Part shown: positions 26,157 through 34,060 of the stretch, piece by piece
How positions within the stretch are numbered: the stretch's first letter is position 1
Layout of the letters: each line of letters starts with the position of its first letter
Origin: Leptolyngbya boryana PCC 6306
GTDB taxonomy: Bacteria; Cyanobacteriota; Cyanobacteriia; Leptolyngbyales; Leptolyngbyaceae
Reading direction: 5' to 3'
Length of the DNA stretch: 64,000 nucleotides
Assembly (NCBI RefSeq): GCF_000353285.1
Contig: NZ_KB731324.1
Coordinates: forward strand, 4,048,577-4,112,576
Program-made: the position numbers and the translations under genes
The notes under the pieces: model-generated
What the model saw: the letters and a program-made list of their open reading frames with translations, nothing else
Databases searched by the model: none
What the model was told of the DNA's origin: nothing

Positions 26157-27293
26157 ATGAAACTGGTCTGCGCCCAAACCCATCTTAATTCTCATCTGTC
26201 TCTTGTCAGTCGCGCCGTTTCTTCGCGCCCGACTCATCCGGTTTTGGCAAATGTATTGTTGAAAGCGGATCAGTCGACACAGCGTGTGATTTTGAGCGCA
26301 TTTGATCTCAGTTTAGGAATTCAAACAAGCTTTCCGGCACAGGTCGAAGAGAGTGGAGTGTTAACTCTGCCTGCGAAATTGTTGAGCGATATTATCTCGC
26401 GTTTGCCGGATGGCGATGTGACGATCGAGAGCGATGCTGAAGGCAGTCATGTCACGACTTTGACTTCTGCATCGGGACGCTATCAAGTTCGGGGAATGGG
26501 AGCTGAGGAGTTTCCTGAGTTACCGAAGATCGAAGAAGGTGAGCAGACGCATCTTGTTGCCGATGCTTTGGTGGATGGACTGCGGGGATCGCTGTTTGCG
26601 GCAAGTGCGGATGAGACGAAGCAAGTTTTGACAGGCGTTCATGTGAGCTTACAGCCAGACGGGTTGGAGTTTGCAGCAACCGATGGACATAGACTTGCTG
26701 TGGTGAAAACAATCGAAGAAGATGCTAAGTCTGAATCAGAGCCGCAATTAGATGTGACAGTTCCTGCGAAGGCGTTGCAGGAATTGATGAAAATGCTCGA
26801 TCGTCAAAATGGCAATGCGGTGGATGTCCGTTTTGATCAAGGTCAAGTGGTGTTTGAGTGGGCGGATCAGCGTCTGACGAGCCGACTGCTAGAAGGTCAA
26901 TATCCGAATTATCGGCAGCTTGTGCCACGTCAGTTTACGCATCAATTGACGATCGATCGCAGATTGTTTTTGAGTTCTTTAGAGCGGATTTCGGTACTCG
27001 CAGATCAGAAGAATAATATTGTGAAAGTCCATCTTGATCCTGCCGCGCAACAGCTTACTTTGTCGGTAGATGCTCAAGATGTCGGAAGTGGACGAGAAGC
27101 GATCCCGGCTCAGATTTCGGGCGAAGGTATGGAGATTGCATTTAATGTTCGCTATCTGTTAGACGGATTGAAGGCGATCAATACCGCAGAAGTGCAAATG
27201 CAATTGAACACGTCAACAAGTCCAGTAATTTTATCGCCACTGGGTAGCTTGAAGATGACGTATTTGGTCATGCCAGTCCAAGTACGATCGTAA
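26157..27293 (+). CDS. dnaN: DNA polymerase III sliding clamp, beta subunit
   Basis: 378 residues, the normal length, beginning MKLVCAQTHLNSHLSLVSRAV. Three clamp domains follow one another. Recognisable segments are LPAKLLSDIISRLPDG, EFPELPKIEE, TDGHRLAVV and the C-terminal MPVQVRS (family MPMRL-type end). The clamp tethers polymerase III to DNA. The gene lies immediately right of the DnaA-box cluster and ends before a strong terminator, so it is probably transcribed alone and may be autoregulated by DnaA. Confidence 0.97.
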   Translation: MKLVCAQTHLNSHLSLVSRAVSSRPTHPVLANVLLKADQSTQRVILSAFDLSLGIQTSFPAQVEESGVLTLPAKLLSDIISRLPDGDVTIESDAEGSHVTTLTSASGRYQVRGMGAEEFPELPKIEEGEQTHLVADALVDGLRGSLFAASADETKQVLTGVHVSLQPDGLEFAATDGHRLAVVKTIEEDAKSESEPQLDVTVPAKALQELMKMLDRQNGNAVDVRFDQGQVVFEWADQRLTSRLLEGQYPNYRQLVPRQFTHQLTIDRRLFLSSLERISVLADQKNNIVKVHLDPAAQQLTLSVDAQDVGSGREAIPAQISGEGMEIAFNVRYLLDGLKAINTAEVQMQLNTSTSPVILSPLGSLKMTYLVMPVQVRS

Positions 27294-27324
27294 GATTTGC
27301 TCAGAAATTTTAGACTTCCACTAG

Positions 27325-27362
27325 AGGCACATCCCTGCTGTAATCAGGGATGTGCCTTTTTA
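27325..27362 (+). terminator. Rho-independent terminator of dnaN
   Basis: A perfect 13-bp stem (AGGCACATCCCTG at 27325-27337 with CAGGGATGTGCCT at 27345-27357) has a 7-base loop and ends in TTTTT. Confidence 0.92.
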
Positions 27363-27409
27363 TAAATTTCAAGGTCGCTATAATCGACGAAAGAGTTTTG
27401 TGAAAAATA

Positions 27410-27946
27410 ATGCAGTCAGATGCGTTTGCAATTCTGGGTGTTCCGATTACAGCTCCTTATGCAGAAGTTTTCGATCGATACTGCGCTGTGACAGAGTTAT
27501 TAGAGCAGAGGATTTCTTGCAGTCAATCACAAGCACTAGAATTTGCTACGCAGAACTTAGATCTTGTTAAACAAGCATTTCGCTCACTTGCGGAAGAAGA
27601 GTTACGCAGGCAGGTGATTCATCAGATGCAAGAACAAGTGATTCAGACCAAGCTTCAACCTAAAAGTTTTCTTGCAAAAGCGATACTCAATTATCCAACT
27701 TCCGCCGTTACGGCATTTTACGAAAGTGCAGTTGATGATTTGAAAGTTCTACAATATTGGTCGTTGAACAATATTGAGTTTGTCACGGGCACTTTACACG
27801 ATCTCAATCTTGCCTATTTATTCGTCCGAATGGATTCACGCGGTGACGGTGGACAGTCCATCAGCGTTCCATGCTCTCCGCTCTCTCCTCAACCCAATTT
27901 TGGGACAGAAGCAGAACCTGATACCGGACTTTCTACTGTTCCGTGA
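27410..27946 (+). CDS. Hypothetical protein, possibly frameshifted near its 3' end
   Basis: 178 residues as read. The first ~60 (DAFAILGVPITAPYAEVFDR..) look like a degenerate J-domain-type helical region; the middle is helical. From about residue 140 the frame turns Gly/Ser/Pro-rich (RGDGGQSISVPCSPLSPQPN). The +1 frame over 27820-27995 reads as ordinary protein (SSEWIHAVTVDSP.., ..LIPDFLLFRDIMMSGS..) and stops at 27995. Either a frameshift has split the gene or its end is unusual. I do not recognise the family. It lies between dnaN and ycf3. Confidence 0.55.
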   Translation: MQSDAFAILGVPITAPYAEVFDRYCAVTELLEQRISCSQSQALEFATQNLDLVKQAFRSLAEEELRRQVIHQMQEQVIQTKLQPKSFLAKAILNYPTSAVTAFYESAVDDLKVLQYWSLNNIEFVTGTLHDLNLAYLFVRMDSRGDGGQSISVPCSPLSPQPNFGTEAEPDTGLSTVP

Positions 27947-28029
27947 CATCATGATGAGCGGATCGATTGCTTGGGCTGGTTCATTAAGGCGCTAAACTGA
28001 AAGACAGTCTCACGATTTAACAAACGTTT

Positions 28030-28551
28030 ATGCCTAGATCTCAACGTAACGACAACTTCATCGATAAAAGCTTCACCGTCATGGCGGATTTGATCTTGAA
28101 GGTCTTTCCGGCGAGTCGCAAAGAAAAAGAAGCTTTTGCTTATTATCGAGATGGCATGTCTGCACAGGCTGATGGGGAATATGCAGAAGCCCTTGAAAAC
28201 TATGAAGAAGCACTGAAACTCGAAGAAGATTCTAACGATCGTAGCTACATTCTCTACAACATGGGCTTGATCTACGCCAGCAATGGGGATCACGACAGAG
28301 CTTTGACCCTATACCACGAAGCGATTGATGAAAATCCTCGCCTGCCTCAAGCTTTGAATAACATTGCAGTGATTTATCACTATTTGGGCGAGAAAGCCAA
28401 AGAAGAAGGCAACGACGACGAAGGCGACAAATTCTTTGATCAAGCCGCAGACTACTGGAAGCGGGCAATTCTACAAGCTCCGAACAACTATATCGAAGCT
28501 CAGAACTGGCTAAAAACAACCGGTCGATCGGGGATGGATGTATACTTCTAA
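28030..28551 (+). CDS. ycf3: Photosystem I assembly protein Ycf3
   Basis: 173 residues of three tandem TPRs: [40 protein letters not shown], and [20 protein letters not shown] followed by an acidic [11 protein letters not shown] stretch. The start [20 protein letters not shown] and the end are those of Ycf3. It acts on the thylakoid membrane as a chaperone for PsaA/PsaB assembly. It lies 25 bases before gatC. Confidence 0.96.
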   Translation: MPRSQRNDNFIDKSFTVMADLILKVFPASRKEKEAFAYYRDGMSAQADGEYAEALENYEEALKLEEDSNDRSYILYNMGLIYASNGDHDRALTLYHEAIDENPRLPQALNNIAVIYHYLGEKAKEEGNDDEGDKFFDQAADYWKRAILQAPNNYIEAQNWLKTTGRSGMDVYF

Positions 28552-28575
28552 GCGATTTAGTTTGAGAGAGTTTGT

Positions 28576-28866
28576 ATGATCGATCGCGAACAGGTTCAAA
28601 AAGTCGCGCATTTAGCTCGCCTAGAATTGACTCCTGAAGAAGAGGGGAAATTTACAACCCAGTTGAACGATATTCTCGACTACTTTGAGCAGTTGAGTGA
28701 ATTGGATGTCAGTGATGTATCACCCACCACACGCGCGATCGATGTCTCGAATGTCGTTCGAGTCGATCGGCTTCAACCCTATACTGATCGCGAAACCATT
28801 CTCGAAGGTGCACCCGATCGCGATGGCGATTTCTTCAAAGTGCCAAAGATTGTCACTGGAGACTGA
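28576..28866 (+). CDS. gatC: Asp/Glu-tRNA amidotransferase subunit C
   Basis: 96 residues, the family length. Begins [20 protein letters not shown] and contains [19 protein letters not shown] and the FFKVPKIV end typical of GatC. It stabilises the GatCAB complex that amidates misacylated Glu-tRNAGln (and Asp-tRNAAsn). gatA and gatB are elsewhere. Confidence 0.95.
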   Translation: MIDREQVQKVAHLARLELTPEEEGKFTTQLNDILDYFEQLSELDVSDVSPTTRAIDVSNVVRVDRLQPYTDRETILEGAPDRDGDFFKVPKIVTGD

Positions 28867-28963
28867 ATCTTCTTAAAGATTTGATTCACGTCACTTTCCA
28901 TTTAGACAGATTAGTGCTTTCCTTACAAGGATAGATTGCCCTTGTGAAGTCCTAGGAGAAATC

Positions 28964-29887
28964 ATGTCGCGTCCAATCATTCTCGGCATTGTGGGAGATA
29001 GTGCAGCAGGCAAAACCACACTGACACGCGGGATTGCTCAGGTGTTGGGTGAGGAAAACGTAACGACAATTTGTACGGACGACTATCACAAGTACGATCG
29101 TACCCAACGTGCCCAGATTGGAATTACAGCCTTGCATCCTGACTGTAATCACTTGGATATCATGCAGCAGCATTTATCGCTGCTGCGATCAGGGCAGCCG
29201 ATTCTGAAGCCGAATTACAGCCATAAGACGGGAACCTTTGAAGCCCCAACTTATATCAAGCCGAGCAAGTTTGTCATTGTAGAAGGACTGCTTGGATATT
29301 CAACTCGGGTGGCAAGAGACGCTTACGATGTGAAAGTTTATCTTGCTCCACCCGAAACGTTACGAGCACAGTGGAAAGTTAAGCGAGATACGCAAAAGCG
29401 GGGCTACACAGAAGAACAGGTTTTAGAAGAGTTGCAGAAGCGAGAGCCAGATTCTGAAGCTTACATTCGTCCGCAGCGAAGCTGGTCAGATTTAGTCGTG
29501 AGTTTTTGCCCATCGACAACGGATTCAAATGGACAATTGGATGTGAAATTAGTGCTGCGTCCGACGATCCCTCATCCTGAGTTAACGCGGGTCGTTGGAG
29601 AAGATTCTCCCACGCAATCGGCGATTCGGCTAGGACTCGATCGCGATATGGGTAAGCCTGTCGATGTCTTGGAAATCGATGGACATGCCACGAAGGATCA
29701 AGTTGTGCATCTAGAGCGCTTTATCTGTGATGAGCTGCCAGCATTATCGAATGTTTGTAATCCGACAAGCGATACGGAATTAGGAAAAGTTTCAGGAACA
29801 ACAGGGGAGATGATTCAGAGCTACCCGTTAGCTATGACACAGTTGTTGATTGTGTATCACATGCTGAAAGCAACGAAAGCGATCTAG
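28964..29887 (+). CDS. Phosphoribulokinase/uridine kinase-like protein
   Basis: 307 residues. P-loop GDSAAGKTT at about 11-19, followed by DDYHKYDRTQRAQIGITALHP, NHLDIMQQHL, KPNYSHKTGTFE and VIVEGLLGYST, all typical of phosphoribulokinase-type kinases. It lacks the GVAGDSGCGKST start I associate with the main Calvin-cycle PRK and looks like the second PRK-like lineage carried by many cyanobacteria. Substrate uncertain: ribulose 5-phosphate, uridine or another. An AGGAG ribosome site lies just upstream of ATG 28964. Ends four bases into the convergent small gene. Confidence 0.82.
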   Translation: MSRPIILGIVGDSAAGKTTLTRGIAQVLGEENVTTICTDDYHKYDRTQRAQIGITALHPDCNHLDIMQQHLSLLRSGQPILKPNYSHKTGTFEAPTYIKPSKFVIVEGLLGYSTRVARDAYDVKVYLAPPETLRAQWKVKRDTQKRGYTEEQVLEELQKREPDSEAYIRPQRSWSDLVVSFCPSTTDSNGQLDVKLVLRPTIPHPELTRVVGEDSPTQSAIRLGLDRDMGKPVDVLEIDGHATKDQVVHLERFICDELPALSNVCNPTSDTELGKVSGTTGEMIQSYPLAMTQLLIVYHMLKATKAI

Positions 29888-30060
29888 AGTAGTGAGTCTG
29901 TTTTTGGGCGTTCGATTTCGCCTTCGCTATAGCCCAAGTCATAAAAACTAGCAGCCTGTGGATCATGCTCAGGGGGCTGCTTTGAGCGCCCTGACCAAGC
30001 ATCTTCTTTGCCTCGATCGAACCATTCCTGGTGCGGGTGTGGGGAAGTGTTGCTTTCCAT
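29884..30060 (-). CDS. Small conserved hypothetical protein
   Basis: 58 residues from ATG 30060; the frame continues to 30096, but the start MESNTSPHPHQEWFDRGKED is the more natural one. It is hydrophilic and acidic, with a DAWSGRSKQPPEHDP and YDLGYSEGEIERP pattern that I recall from small cyanobacterial proteins. No function is known. It sits between the PRK-like gene (convergent, 4-base overlap) and the folate cyclo-ligase gene 37 bases upstream, with which it may be co-transcribed. Confidence 0.72.
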   Translation of the reverse strand: MESNTSPHPHQEWFDRGKEDAWSGRSKQPPEHDPQAASFYDLGYSEGEIERPKTDSLL

Positions 30061-30097
30061 CAGAAAATTCACTCCGAAGCGATCTGATGCCCTCATT

Positions 30098-30646
30098 CTA
30101 ATGATTCAATTGGCTGTAGAGTCCGGATTCTGTACAAATTGCATTTAACGGCTGATCCCACTCATCGATCGCGAACTCATCCACAACTGCAAAATCAAAT
30201 AGAATGCCGATCGCCTTTTTCTCGCGCCATTCTGGTTGACTGAATAGGCGATCGTAAAATCCCCCACCATATCCCAATCGGTAGCCCTTTCGATCGCACA
30301 TCACACAAGGGACAAGGATTAAATCTACTTCTGAAACATTAATTTGAGGACTATCGGGATCAGGTTCCTGAATGCCAAACTTGCCCGATCGTAGATTGCC
30401 AGCAACATGCCAAAAGAGAGACTGATCCACACAGCGCGGGAGTCCCCAAATTTTCGGCAGCGTCAGCAATTCGCTTAAATCAGGTTCTTGGCGGAAGCTG
30501 CAATACGAGAGAATCGTTTGGCTCGATCGCACTAGCTCTGAAATTTTGAGATGTTCAACGATCTCGTGACTTTTTGATTTCCACTCCACTTGAGAGAGAG
30601 AAAGACGCTTCTGAAGATAGATTTTTCTTAAGTCTGATTTATTCAT
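30098..30646 (-). CDS. 5-formyltetrahydrofolate cyclo-ligase
   Basis: 182 residues. N-terminal MNKSDLRKIYLQKR (ATP-binding Lys/Arg), central EPDLSELL and the C-terminal family signature LGYGGGFYDRLF are present. The enzyme converts 5-formyl-THF to 5,10-methenyl-THF with ATP. It starts 85 bases from the divergent ATP-grasp gene. Confidence 0.94.
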   Translation of the reverse strand: MNKSDLRKIYLQKRLSLSQVEWKSKSHEIVEHLKISELVRSSQTILSYCSFRQEPDLSELLTLPKIWGLPRCVDQSLFWHVAGNLRSGKFGIQEPDPDSPQINVSEVDLILVPCVMCDRKGYRLGYGGGFYDRLFSQPEWREKKAIGILFDFAVVDEFAIDEWDQPLNAICTESGLYSQLNH

Positions 30647-30730
30647 TTTTACGCTTTCTTGCTATTTTCACTGTGCCTTAATCTCAGTAGATATGATCGC
30701 GAGTATCAGCTTGATCGCGAATTGTGCGCC

Positions 30731-32302
30731 ATGAACATGCTTGACCCAACCCTTGAATTTCAGAAGTTACAGAATCAGTTGCGCGATCGCTGGCGCAATG
30801 TAGTTGAGTTTGACACGAGTGATGCGGATATCATCGTCATTCCGTCGCTAAGTATTGATCAGCATGAACTGCTCAAAATTGAAGGTTTTTTGCATTATGA
30901 AGAACGACTGCTCTTTTCGCTGATTCGATTGCGAAATCCTCGGACTCGGTTGGTTTATGTGACTTCGCAACCGATTCATCCGAGTGTCGTCGATTATTAT
31001 CTTCAGCTATTACCTGGTATTCCATTTTCCCATGCGCGCGATCGCTTGCTGTTGCTTTCGACTTATGATTCATCAACGAAACCTCTGACTGAGAAAATTC
31101 TGGATCGACCGCGTTTACTCGATCGGATTCGACAAGCAGTAAACCCAGAGCGGGCATACATGATTTGCTACAACTCGACAGCGTGTGAGAGGGATTTGTC
31201 GGTGCAGTTAGGCATTCCGTTGTATGCACTTGATCCGACCCTTCTGCACTGGGGAACCAAGAGCGGCAGTCGGCAGATTTTTGCCGAAAGTGGCATTCCT
31301 TTTCCAGACGGCAGTGATTTAGTTTGGAATGCAAAAGATCTAGCGGTTGCCACCGCTGAGTTATGGGAACGCAATCCCGAATTAAAACGAGTTGTGATTA
31401 AGCTGAATGAAGGATTTTCAGGAGAAGGAAATGCAATTTTAGATCTGCGACAATTAGGAGAAGTGAAGCCTGGAACCATTTCGCATCAGCAGCGAGTGGC
31501 AAAGATTTACGATCACTTTGCTCATCTCAAATTCGAGGCGAAGTCGGAAACTTGGGAAAATTATGGGGGTCGAATTTCAGAACTCGGCGCGATCGCAGAA
31601 GCCTTTATCGAAGGAGACCATAAGTTTTCGCCAAGTGTGCAGGGTCGCGTCACACCCGATGGAGAAATCGAAATCCTCTCGACTCACGACCAGATTTTGA
31701 ATGGACAAATCTATCTCGGCTGTCGTTTTCCGGCAGATGAAGCGTACCGAATGAGCATTCAGGATTTGAGCTTGCACGTGGGGCGGACGTTAGCCGCAAA
31801 AGGAGCACTGGAGCGATTCGGCGTGGATTTTGTCGCAGTACGCGAGGAAGAAGGATGGAAAGTTTATGCGATCGAGATCAATCTCCGAAAAGGCGGTACA
31901 ACTCACCCATTCATGACGCTGAAATTTTTGACCAACGGGCGTTATGACCTTTCAAGTGGCTTATTTTATAGCCAACAGGGACGACCCAAATACTATATGG
32001 CAACGGATAATTTACAGAAATCGCAATACCGGGGATTATTACCCAATGATTTGATGGATATCATTGCGTATCACGAATTGCACTTCGATACGAGTACAGA
32101 AACGGGAACAGTGTTTCACCTGATGGGATGTCTGTCTGAATTTGGGAAATTGGGGTTGACCAGCATTGGCAATTCTCCGCAGCAGGCAGAGGATTTGTAT
32201 CGACGAGTCGTGAAAGCGATCGACGATGAAACGAAAACCTCAGACTATTCCCATCTCACCTCATCGTCGATCGCTTCAATGCGTTGGAATAGCGGCTATT
32301 GA
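30731..32302 (+). CDS. ATP-grasp protein related to peptide ligase PGM1
   Basis: 523 residues from ATG 30731 (MNMLDPTLEFQKLQNQL); the frame opens at 30659 but that part is not convincing. A pre-ATP-grasp half (to about 190, with IVIPSLSIDQHELLKIEGF) precedes an ATP-grasp half: VIKLNEGFSGEGN is the ATP-binding lysine/Gly loop, EAFIEGDHKFSPSVQ and YAIEINLRKGGTTHPF give the Mg-binding Glu/Asn. Related proteins form amide bonds (PGM1 in pheganomycin); cyanobacterial members have no assigned product. No peptide precursor gene is seen beside it. Confidence 0.8.
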   Translation: MNMLDPTLEFQKLQNQLRDRWRNVVEFDTSDADIIVIPSLSIDQHELLKIEGFLHYEERLLFSLIRLRNPRTRLVYVTSQPIHPSVVDYYLQLLPGIPFSHARDRLLLLSTYDSSTKPLTEKILDRPRLLDRIRQAVNPERAYMICYNSTACERDLSVQLGIPLYALDPTLLHWGTKSGSRQIFAESGIPFPDGSDLVWNAKDLAVATAELWERNPELKRVVIKLNEGFSGEGNAILDLRQLGEVKPGTISHQQRVAKIYDHFAHLKFEAKSETWENYGGRISELGAIAEAFIEGDHKFSPSVQGRVTPDGEIEILSTHDQILNGQIYLGCRFPADEAYRMSIQDLSLHVGRTLAAKGALERFGVDFVAVREEEGWKVYAIEINLRKGGTTHPFMTLKFLTNGRYDLSSGLFYSQQGRPKYYMATDNLQKSQYRGLLPNDLMDIIAYHELHFDTSTETGTVFHLMGCLSEFGKLGLTSIGNSPQQAEDLYRRVVKAIDDETKTSDYSHLTSSSIASMRWNSGY

Positions 32303-32460
32303 AGCATTTTCGCACTTCAGAAATTCGGTGAGTTTGTTGAGAAACAAGATGCCACGATAACAATGCTGCACATTACTCAAAAATCAGGGTCGTGAGACTT
32401 TCACTGACTCTTTCCAAAGCTAGCTATGATCTGTAGAACACAGGAGTGGTATTTCACGTC

Positions 32461-32841
32461 ATGACGATGGAGCCAGTTACAACAGCACCAATCGCTTTGC
32501 AGACACAACCCATTGCGGAACTGTTGCAAGCGCGTCTGAGAGTAGAGGTGTTAGAGATTAAAGCATTGTGCGATCGTCACCGCATTGCAGAATTTGGGGT
32601 GTTTGGATCGGTACTGCGAGATGACTTTCGAGTGACAGGCAACGATCCGAGTGATGTCGATGTTTTAGTGGTGTTTGAAAGAGGTTATCGGCTGTCTTGG
32701 AGAGCTTGGCAGAATTTGCAAACTGAGTTGGAGCAGTTGTTTGGGCGGAAAGTGGATTTAGTCCGAAAAGAGCTTTTGACAAATCCTTATCGTCGAGCAG
32801 AAATTTTACGCACCTGTCAGATCATTTATGCAAAGTCATGA
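32461..32841 (+). CDS. mntA: MntA-type nucleotidyltransferase antitoxin
   Basis: 126 residues from ATG 32461; GTG 32446 is an alternative, but it is fused to its ribosome site. Minimal nucleotidyltransferase fold: Gly49-Ser50 in GVFGSVLRDD and the metal Asp pair in SDVDVLV (Asp65, Asp67). The GS-to-DxD spacing is 14 residues rather than the ten of the best-studied MntA. Asp/Glu for the third metal site may lie in KVDLVRK. In HepT/MntA pairs this enzyme adds AMP groups to a Tyr of the toxin and silences it. Overlaps hepT by 14 bases. Confidence 0.88.
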   Translation: MTMEPVTTAPIALQTQPIAELLQARLRVEVLEIKALCDRHRIAEFGVFGSVLRDDFRVTGNDPSDVDVLVVFERGYRLSWRAWQNLQTELEQLFGRKVDLVRKELLTNPYRRAEILRTCQIIYAKS

Positions 32842-33187
32842 TCGTGATGCTGCGGCACTTTGGGATATAGCTGAAGCAATTCGAGAGATTCAACAGTTTA
32901 TGGCTGGAGTCTCTGAGATGGAATATCTAGAGACACTATGGTTACGTCGTGTAGTTGAGCGCAATTTTGAAATTTTAGGTGAGGCGGCTCGTCGGGTTTC
33001 ACCTGAGTTTCAACGGGCACATCCTGACGTAGATTGGGGGAATATGATCGGATTACGGAATATTATTGCTCATCGCTACGAACAGGTTGATCATGAAATT
33101 CTGTGGGACATTATGAATACGGTCTTGCCGGAGGTTCTTGTAAACGTAGAGCGTTTTTTGTCGGAATTGCCGGGGCAGTCATCTTAA
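32828..33187 (+). CDS. hepT: HepT-type HEPN toxin (RNase)
   Basis: 119 residues, all-helical HEPN (DUF86) protein. The RX4HXY active motif is intact: Arg77-NIIA-His82-R-Tyr84. Tyr84 is the residue equivalent to the one AMPylated by MntA in known pairs. Gene order antitoxin-toxin with overlap fits a type VII toxin-antitoxin unit. HepT cleaves RNA when not modified. Confidence 0.9.
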   Translation: MQSHDRDAAALWDIAEAIREIQQFMAGVSEMEYLETLWLRRVVERNFEILGEAARRVSPEFQRAHPDVDWGNMIGLRNIIAHRYEQVDHEILWDIMNTVLPEVLVNVERFLSELPGQSS

Positions 33188-33200
33188 AGTTTTCTATTGC

Positions 33201-33224
33201 ATTTTTGCGATCGTACGCAAAATC
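33201..33224. repeat. Short inverted repeat after hepT
   Basis: ATTTTTGCG and CGCAAAAT form an ~8-bp stem around ATCGTA, 14 bases after the hepT stop. No T run follows, so terminator function is uncertain. Confidence 0.4.
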
Positions 33225-33342
33225 TAGCCTTGTAATTGCACTTTAGCTTTTAACATTTAGTGAACAAACTGATTTGATAGCCGCTACTCAGCAGCAATGT
33301 GCCACAATTCTCCTGTATACCTGTGGGGCGAGGACTCTTAGG

Positions 33343-34014
33343 ATGTCGATCTCAAAAATGATGCAGTCTAAAATCACTCGATCGCTGATTACATCGACAG
33401 TGATTGGAACTTTAATCGCATTAGCATCACCTGTCAAAGCAGGCGTGCTGGATGACGTATTCATTCGTCCCGGTGTTGATGAAGCCGATTTTGGAGCTTG
33501 TGCGCGGGATTTAACGCGTGGAAAAGTCGAAGCTCAAATTGCTGCGGATGCCTGTGCAAAAGCGATCCGTCCCAAAGATTTGGGGATTTGTGTCGATCGT
33601 ATTACCCGCAATGAAGTGTCCGCCGAGGATGCACTCTCAGTCTGTCGGCAAGTCCGCCGCCCAGTAGAAGCTTCGACCTGTGTTGTCGATATTCGTCGTC
33701 GCGCGCCGCAAACTGCTTTGGTCAATGTCTTAAATGGCTGCCGTCAAAGTTTGCTCCCTGCTCGGTTTTCTAATTGTGTCGTCGATTTGAGTCGAGACTT
33801 GAAATTGACCACCGAGCAATCGATCTCGGCTTGCATCAGCGCGAGTGATATTACCCGCGATTTGCAGCCGACCGTTTTACCCGGTGCAACGAATACTTCG
33901 CCAGTCACATTACCTGCACCCGTTACTCCCTCTCCGGCGCAGCCCTCTCCTGGCGGCAGTACGCCTGCTCCACCCGCAACAACTCCGGGAACTGTGACAC
34001 CTCAGCGATTCTAA
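33343..34014 (+). CDS. Secreted Cys-repeat protein, function unknown
   Basis: 223 residues from ATG 33343 (MSISKMMQSKITRSLI), with a signal peptide ending SPVKA about residue 33. The mature part has four units of roughly 33-38 residues, each beginning C-x(1-2)-D-(L/I) (CARDL, CVDRI, CVVDI, CVVDL) and closed by a second Cys near position 20 (DACAKA, SVCRQ, NGCRQ, SACIS). This suggests one disulfide per unit outside the cytoplasm. A Pro/Thr-rich tail (about 175-223) could span the cell wall. I do not know the family's role. Confidence 0.72.
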   Translation: MSISKMMQSKITRSLITSTVIGTLIALASPVKAGVLDDVFIRPGVDEADFGACARDLTRGKVEAQIAADACAKAIRPKDLGICVDRITRNEVSAEDALSVCRQVRRPVEASTCVVDIRRRAPQTALVNVLNGCRQSLLPARFSNCVVDLSRDLKLTTEQSISACISASDITRDLQPTVLPGATNTSPVTLPAPVTPSPAQPSPGGSTPAPPATTPGTVTPQRF

Positions 34015-34060
34015 GGTACACTCGGAACTCAGCAGAATTTTTAGCGTGGGTTCCGAGATA

